Below, one piece after another: positions 42,417 through 46,110 of a stretch of DNA of 46,110 bases. Origin of the DNA: Halomonas sp. (lineage in GTDB: Bacteria; Pseudomonadota; Gammaproteobacteria; Pseudomonadales; Halomonadaceae); assembly GCF_017515565.1 (NCBI RefSeq), contig NZ_JAFWFN010000065.1, forward strand, positions 1 through 46,110, written 5' to 3'. Under the pieces are notes generated by a model. It was not told the DNA's origin. It was given only the letters and a program-made list of their open reading frames with translations, and did not search any database. The translations under genes were made by a program, and so were the position numbers. Numbering within the stretch: position 1 is the first letter of the stretch; every line of letters starts with the position of its first letter.

Positions 42417-43583
42417 TTATACGATCGCGTGGGGAATAAAGCACGAGGTGTCTTTGGTGATGCGCCCCATGTCTTCACGAATGCCCATGCCGCAGGCTCG
42501 GTCACCCACTACCCAGCTACCGACTAGGGCATGATTATCACCAAAGCGCGGCATCGGGTGGTAAGCCTGACGAATCCAGGGGCTGTCAGTGTAAGGGCCA
42601 TTTACCGCCTCGCGCTGGCCTGATGGGGTAATCAGCTCTATGTTACTGCCTTCCCGAGAGAAGAACGGTTTGCGCACCCAGCCCGCTGGTAGCGGTGGGC
42701 TGTTAGCATTTTCGAAAAAAGCCGGTAGCAGATTAGGGTGGCCCTCAAAGTGCTCCCAAAGCAGCGGCAAAATACCTTTATTGGATAGGATCGCTTTCCA
42801 GGGCGGCTCGAACCAGTGCGTGTCGAGTAACGGCAGCTGTTGGCCAAACGCATCGTCAGCCATCTCTTCCCAGGGGTAGAGTTTGAAGATTGCTGTAATG
42901 GGCTGGTTGTCTAAATCGACAAAGTGGGTGGCACCGGGTTGCAGGCCTATATCATCGGTATAAATAAAGGGCGTATTCAGCCCCGCTTGAAGGGCAATAT
43001 CTTGCAAGTAGCTCACCGTTGCTCGCTCTTCATCGCTGCCTTTTACACAGGAGAAGTAGAGCGTACGCCTTTCCAAGCGGTCGCCTAAATGGGCCATGGC
43101 GTTGATTAAACGCTCTTGAATCGAGTTGTACTGGTCTGCCTGACGAGGAAGAATGCCCTGCTCAATGGCTTGTTCAAGCCACACCCACTGGAAAAATCCC
43201 GCTTCATAAAGCGATGTGGGCGTATCGTAATTCAGCTCTAACAGCTTCGCTGGGCCGTTACCGGAATAGGCAAAGTCCATACGTCCATACAGGTGCGGCT
43301 GGCCCGCTTTCCAGGAGTTATGAATGGTGTCCCACATAAACTCAGGAATCGCTAAGCGCTGCATTAACGCATTGGAGTGGCAGACGTTGTCGACCAACTC
43401 CATACACATCTCGTGCAGCTCCTCGGTGGGAGCTTCAATGTCCTGCTCTACCTGTTCCATGGTGAACTGGTAGTAGGCGTCCTCTTTCCAGTAGGGCGCA
43501 CCGTCGATGGTGTGAAAATGAAACCCTAGCTCGTCGGCTAGGGTTTTCCACTCTTTACGTTCAGGTATATCTACCCGCAGCAT
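42417..43583 (-). CDS. Glutathionylspermidine synthase family protein (YgiC/YjfC-like)
   Basis: A 388-residue protein from ATG 43583 (GAGGA five bases upstream); the frame extends further but overlaps the DUF1190 gene and lacks a ribosome site. It matches the C-terminal synthetase-like domain of glutathionylspermidine synthase, an ATP-grasp fold: YGRMDFAYSGNGPAKLLELN, YDTPTSLYEAGFFQW, VRKPFFSREGSNI and VGSWVVGDRACGMG. The amidase half is absent. Such stand-alone proteins probably form peptide-like bonds with ATP, but the substrate is unknown. It is the third gene of an operon with DUF350 and DUF1190, the same set as E. coli ygi and yjf clusters. Confidence 0.88.
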   Translation of the reverse strand: MLRVDIPERKEWKTLADELGFHFHTIDGAPYWKEDAYYQFTMEQVEQDIEAPTEELHEMCMELVDNVCHSNALMQRLAIPEFMWDTIHNSWKAGQPHLYGRMDFAYSGNGPAKLLELNYDTPTSLYEAGFFQWVWLEQAIEQGILPRQADQYNSIQERLINAMAHLGDRLERRTLYFSCVKGSDEERATVSYLQDIALQAGLNTPFIYTDDIGLQPGATHFVDLDNQPITAIFKLYPWEEMADDAFGQQLPLLDTHWFEPPWKAILSNKGILPLLWEHFEGHPNLLPAFFENANSPPLPAGWVRKPFFSREGSNIELITPSGQREAVNGPYTDSPWIRQAYHPMPRFGDNHALVGSWVVGDRACGMGIREDMGRITKDTSCFIPHAIV

Positions 43584-43602
43584 AGCAATCCTCGAATACT
43601 GG

Positions 43603-44208
43603 CTATGAGCCCCAGGAGGCTGAACGTGTGCCCAGACCGCGTCGTGTCGTTGCTTGGCGGTTCTGAACCACCGAGCTTCGCATGGCCTCATTGCGCTGAT
43701 TAACACGCTGGGTTGCTTGGGCGGAGGCGGTATTCCAATTGCCCTGGTTTTGGCGATTACGGTAAACCGGCTCTTGATAGACCCGCTCAATAGAACGACC
43801 ACGGTTGGTGTTCGACAACATGCTGCCCATCATGTAACCCATCATGGCGGGCATAAACCAACTGCCGCCACCGCTAGTGGCTTGGGCTTGTTCCTCGGTA
43901 GGTGCCGTGCAAGCGCCTTCACCGTGCTCTGCTTCGCAGGCTTCCAGTGTGTCAAAGCGGGGAACAGACTCAAGCGATGCAGCGTGAGCATCTTCGCAGG
44001 CGTTGCGGGTATAAACGTTGGCAGCAACGCACTCCTCAACGCTTTGAAAGCTTCTGGGTTCATCGAAGCTGACTTCGGTCACGTGCTCATCTGGCGCTGA
44101 CTCAACACAGGCAGTTAAGCCAAAGGCGCTGGTGCCCATCATTGCCAGGGTCAGGCGAGCGCTGCGCTTGCGACGGGGTAAATGTGCCGGGGGGGTATGC
44201 GTATCCAA
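43603..44208 (-). CDS. DUF1190 family lipoprotein (YgiB-like)
   Basis: About 201 residues with a basic N-terminus and a lipobox (GLTAC), so it is probably a lipoprotein. A cysteine-rich conserved middle has paired motifs (SVEECVAANVY, TLEACEAEHGEGAC). A glycine/methionine-rich stretch (FMPAMMGYMMGSML) and a low-complexity Gln/Arg/Asn tail follow. The start is uncertain: AAGGAG is seven bases before a TTG at 44208 but only one base before a GTG at 44214. Function is unknown. It lies between DUF350 and the glutathionylspermidine synthase-like gene. Confidence 0.82.
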   Translation of the reverse strand: MDTHTPPAHLPRRKRSARLTLAMMGTSAFGLTACVESAPDEHVTEVSFDEPRSFQSVEECVAANVYTRNACEDAHAASLESVPRFDTLEACEAEHGEGACTAPTEEQAQATSGGGSWFMPAMMGYMMGSMLSNTNRGRSIERVYQEPVYRNRQNQGNWNTASAQATQRVNQRNEAMRSSVVQNRQATTRRGLGTRSASWGS

Positions 44209-44220
44209 TGTCACTCTCCT

Positions 44221-44634
44221 TTACCACGTCATTGAGGCTGCATTAATTAAGCCGACCGCAATGGAAACGCTGCCTACCAACGTGCCGTAGGCTTGGTGGC
44301 CTTCGTTAATATGTTGGGAAAGGCTTTCGCCCTGCTGGCGCAGAAACAGCTTCAGCCCGAAGAAGGTCGCTAACTGCACTCCAAAGGCAATAATGCCCCA
44401 GAGAATAAAGTCGATATAGCTGACAGAGTTCGCCATGGCGCTATACAGCGGAATGGTAAAGCCCAGAATAGAGCCGCCGTAGGCGCGGGCGGCAGCGGCG
44501 TTGCCTTCACGAATCAGTGTCCACTCGTGGTGTGGCGTAATGCGGCTATAGCAGTACATAAAAGCAACTAATAGCCCAAGAGCGCTGATCAAGTAGCCAA
44601 AAAAGTGGGGGAGGCCTTGTAGGTAGTGCAGCAT
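44221..44634 (-). CDS. DUF350 family inner membrane protein (YjfL-like)
   Basis: A 137-residue membrane protein with four predicted helices. The conserved REGNAAAARAYGGSILGFTIPLYSA region, seen here in shorter segments, marks the DUF350 family. ATG 44634 has AGGAAGAG upstream; the longer frame lacks such a site. It is the first gene of the operon with DUF1190 and the synthetase-like gene. Function is unknown. Confidence 0.85.
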   Translation of the reverse strand: MLHYLQGLPHFFGYLISALGLLVAFMYCYSRITPHHEWTLIREGNAAAARAYGGSILGFTIPLYSAMANSVSYIDFILWGIIAFGVQLATFFGLKLFLRQQGESLSQHINEGHQAYGTLVGSVSIAVGLINAASMTW

Positions 44635-44874
44635 TGCGAGTCTCTTCCTGGTTAATAGTTGCGCCTGTAGATAAGCCCATTGTGACATAGCATAGCGCTA
44701 TGTGGGGCTATCGCAGATGAAGATAAAGACGCTAAAGCAGCAGTAATATCTTTCTTGAGTAACTTCAAAAGCTGAACGCTGCATTTTCAACGACTTCATA
44801 GCTTGCTTGAAAAGGGTTCGCCTTATCTGTGCGAGTATGGGAAAACGGCAGCACCAAATAGAGGGTAGTTTTCA

Positions 44875-45453
44875 ATGCTAGATAACCTAAGCCACAGTGT
44901 TCTGGCGGGTCAGCTCTTTGGCTTGGTGGCGCTGGTGATATGCGTGGTGGCTTTTGCCAGCAAAAACGACGACAGATTATTAGTGCTGCTGATTTCCGCC
45001 AATGTGGCCTTTGCGCTGCAGTTTGTCTTTTTTGAAAGCTGGACGGCGGCCGCGCTCACCGTAATGGTGATTGTGCGAATTGTGCTGGCCCGACGCTATA
45101 TGGGGAGCAAAGCCGTTATGGCGGGCGTGCTGCTGGCCAGTGGTATTGCCGCTGCTTTCACGTGGCAAAACTGGGTGGATATTCTCCCCATGGCGGCCAT
45201 GGTAATGGGAACCGTTGGCATGTTTTTGCTGCGCGGTATCGCCATGCGGGTATGCCTGGGGCTGGCCGCCTTCGCGTGGATGCTGAACAACCTGCTCATT
45301 GGCGCGATCGGTGGGACTATTGCGGAAGGGCTGATTGTGGTCACTAATATCGTCACCATCATCCGTTTAGTGCGGGCCAAGCGCAGATATCCTGAAGTAT
45401 TCGAAGATCCGGATGGGCTTGATCCCATCACCAAGAAAAATCGCCCGACCTAG
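44875..45453 (+). CDS. YgjV family inner membrane protein
   Basis: A 192-residue hydrophobic protein with about six membrane segments and a charged C-terminal tail (YPEVFEDPDG). It starts with GQLFGLVALVICVVAFASKNDDRL in overlapping segments and has ANVAFALQFVFFESWTAA, typical of the YgjV family. Function is unknown. The gene is monocistronic by appearance, divergent from the DUF350 operon across a 240-base gap in which I see no clear promoter. Confidence 0.82.
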   Translation: MLDNLSHSVLAGQLFGLVALVICVVAFASKNDDRLLVLLISANVAFALQFVFFESWTAAALTVMVIVRIVLARRYMGSKAVMAGVLLASGIAAAFTWQNWVDILPMAAMVMGTVGMFLLRGIAMRVCLGLAAFAWMLNNLLIGAIGGTIAEGLIVVTNIVTIIRLVRAKRRYPEVFEDPDGLDPITKKNRPT

Positions 45454-45580
45454 CATCTTAATACCTACCTGTTGAGTGTTGGCCACACACGCCTTCCAAC
45501 CCGCTTTGAGCATGCAACGTTTACCGTTGGCGCGACTGCTATGCTGAAAGCGTGTTAATCATGGGAAGAGGAGTAAAGTC

Positions 45581-45847
45581 ATGGCCGGTGGATGGGCAAA
45601 AGATGGCGCGGAACAAGAGCAAATTGAGAGCACGGTAGATGACGCAGTGCAGCGTGCCCGTAGCCAACTGCCCCGTGGCGAGAGCCTTGACGTTTGTGAT
45701 GAGTGTGGTGACCCCATACCTGAGCCGCGCCGTAAAGCAGTTCCTGGGGTTCGTTTCTGTATTGTTTGTCAGGAAGCGTTAGACAAAAAACAGTCGGGCT
45801 TCAGCGGCTATAACCGGCGCGGCAGTAAAGATAGCCAGCTGCGTTAA
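45581..45847 (+). CDS. DksA/TraR-type C4 zinc finger protein (YbiI-like)
   Basis: An 88-residue protein with CDECGDPIPEPRR and RFCIVCQEALDK, the four-cysteine zinc finger of the DksA/TraR family. The long coiled coil of DksA is missing, as in YbiI. It could interact with RNA polymerase, but this is not established. GAGGAG lies eight bases before the ATG. Confidence 0.88.
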   Translation: MAGGWAKDGAEQEQIESTVDDAVQRARSQLPRGESLDVCDECGDPIPEPRRKAVPGVRFCIVCQEALDKKQSGFSGYNRRGSKDSQLR

Positions 45848-45973
45848 TGCTACCCGCCTTTACTAATTAATGGCGATGGCGACAGTGCCTTTGTTACCCT
45901 CCTCAAATTAACGTCTTTCAGTCCTGCTTTCGGGCATGCCTGCACGCAACAATTCGATGAGGATGGACCTTTG

Positions 45974-46110
45974 GTGACTGATCAACAGTACTGCGCGCTC
46001 AGTGTTGAGACACTTCCCCAGCGGCTAGGTGGCGTAGATGACGTCGCCAGCAGGGTAGGCGGCGATTCGTCAACCTGGCGAGTTCGCGAAGTGGGTGATG
46101 GCAACCTGAA
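45974..46110 (+). CDS. mtnK: S-methyl-5-thioribose kinase (partial, 5' end)
   Basis: Only about 45 residues are inside the window. The visible part (SVETLPQRLG, then WRVREVGDGNL) matches the start of methylthioribose kinase, where VGDGNLN forms the nucleotide-binding loop of an aminoglycoside-kinase-like fold. The enzyme phosphorylates methylthioribose in methionine salvage. The GTG start has a GGA six bases upstream. The upstream reading frame stays open, so another start is possible. Confidence 0.72.
   Translation, partial: MTDQQYCALSVETLPQRLGGVDDVASRVGGDSSTWRVREVGDGNL

Noticed and set aside
43584-43802. N-terminal extension of the glutathionylspermidine synthase-like frame
   Set aside because: It overlaps the DUF1190 coding region antiparallel in content to any family member, and GAGGA precedes the ATG at 43583.
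44696-44707. Short palindrome CATAGCGCTATG upstream of the DUF350 operon
   Set aside because: A single 12-bp palindrome without a second site or promoter context is too weak to call an operator.

Overview
The window looks like a chromosomal segment of a halophilic gammaproteobacterium, most likely Halomonas or a close relative. This is inferred from gene content and order, not from a marker gene. No rRNA, tRNA or CRISPR array was seen, and genes are tightly packed, with many ATGA-type overlaps.

Layout. (1) 1-5982: reductive pyrimidine degradation. A partial PreT-type dihydropyrimidine dehydrogenase subunit, dihydropyrimidinase and a nitrilase-fold beta-ureidopropionase lie on the minus strand. 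An NCS1 nucleobase permease and a LysR regulator follow. (2) 6177-9275: a large membrane-bound CACHE-PAS-PAS-GGDEF-EAL protein. (3) 9243-23593: a formate dehydrogenase and molybdenum cofactor block. The minus-strand operon is fdhD-mobA-moeA-moaA-cobW/COG0523. Divergent from it are DUF3305, DUF3306, a multi-cluster ferredoxin-like protein, a TorD-like chaperone, a small Tat-signal protein and the three subunits of a periplasm-facing, cysteine-type formate dehydrogenase. A terminator, a DUF1244 gene and moaB come next. (4) 23594-31232: a type I restriction-modification island on the minus strand (hsdM-hsdS-Schlafen/RecG-like-hsdR), inserted exactly at the moaB/moeA junction. (5) 31262-32467: the second moeA, separated from moaB by the island. 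(6) 32480-42184: a minus-strand chemosensory operon resembling the Pseudomonas Wsp system (MCP, CheB, CheR-TPR, CheA-REC, stand-alone REC, Hpt-REC-REC-GGDEF, CheW, CheW-like). (7) 42417-46110: a DUF350-DUF1190-glutathionylspermidine-synthase-like operon, a YgjV-like membrane protein, a YbiI-like zinc finger protein and the 5' end of a probable methylthioribose kinase gene.

The most notable observation is the island boundary. A perfect 37-bp direct repeat (23557-23593 and 31233-31269) spans the end of moaB and the start of moeA, and the island encodes no recognisable recombinase. At the right junction the island supplies a Shine-Dalgarno-like sequence and an ATG that open a 23-codon minicistron. 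That minicistron reads in the moaB frame through the duplicated tail and stops over the moeA start codon, so the original overlapping stop/start arrangement is rebuilt. Other points of interest are an 18-residue-period cysteine repeat inside HsdR, a 223-residue extension on HsdS, a relocated CxxC motif in FdhD, three tandem 15-bp repeats upstream of the Wsp-like operon, and an output diguanylate cyclase carrying its own Hpt and two receiver domains.
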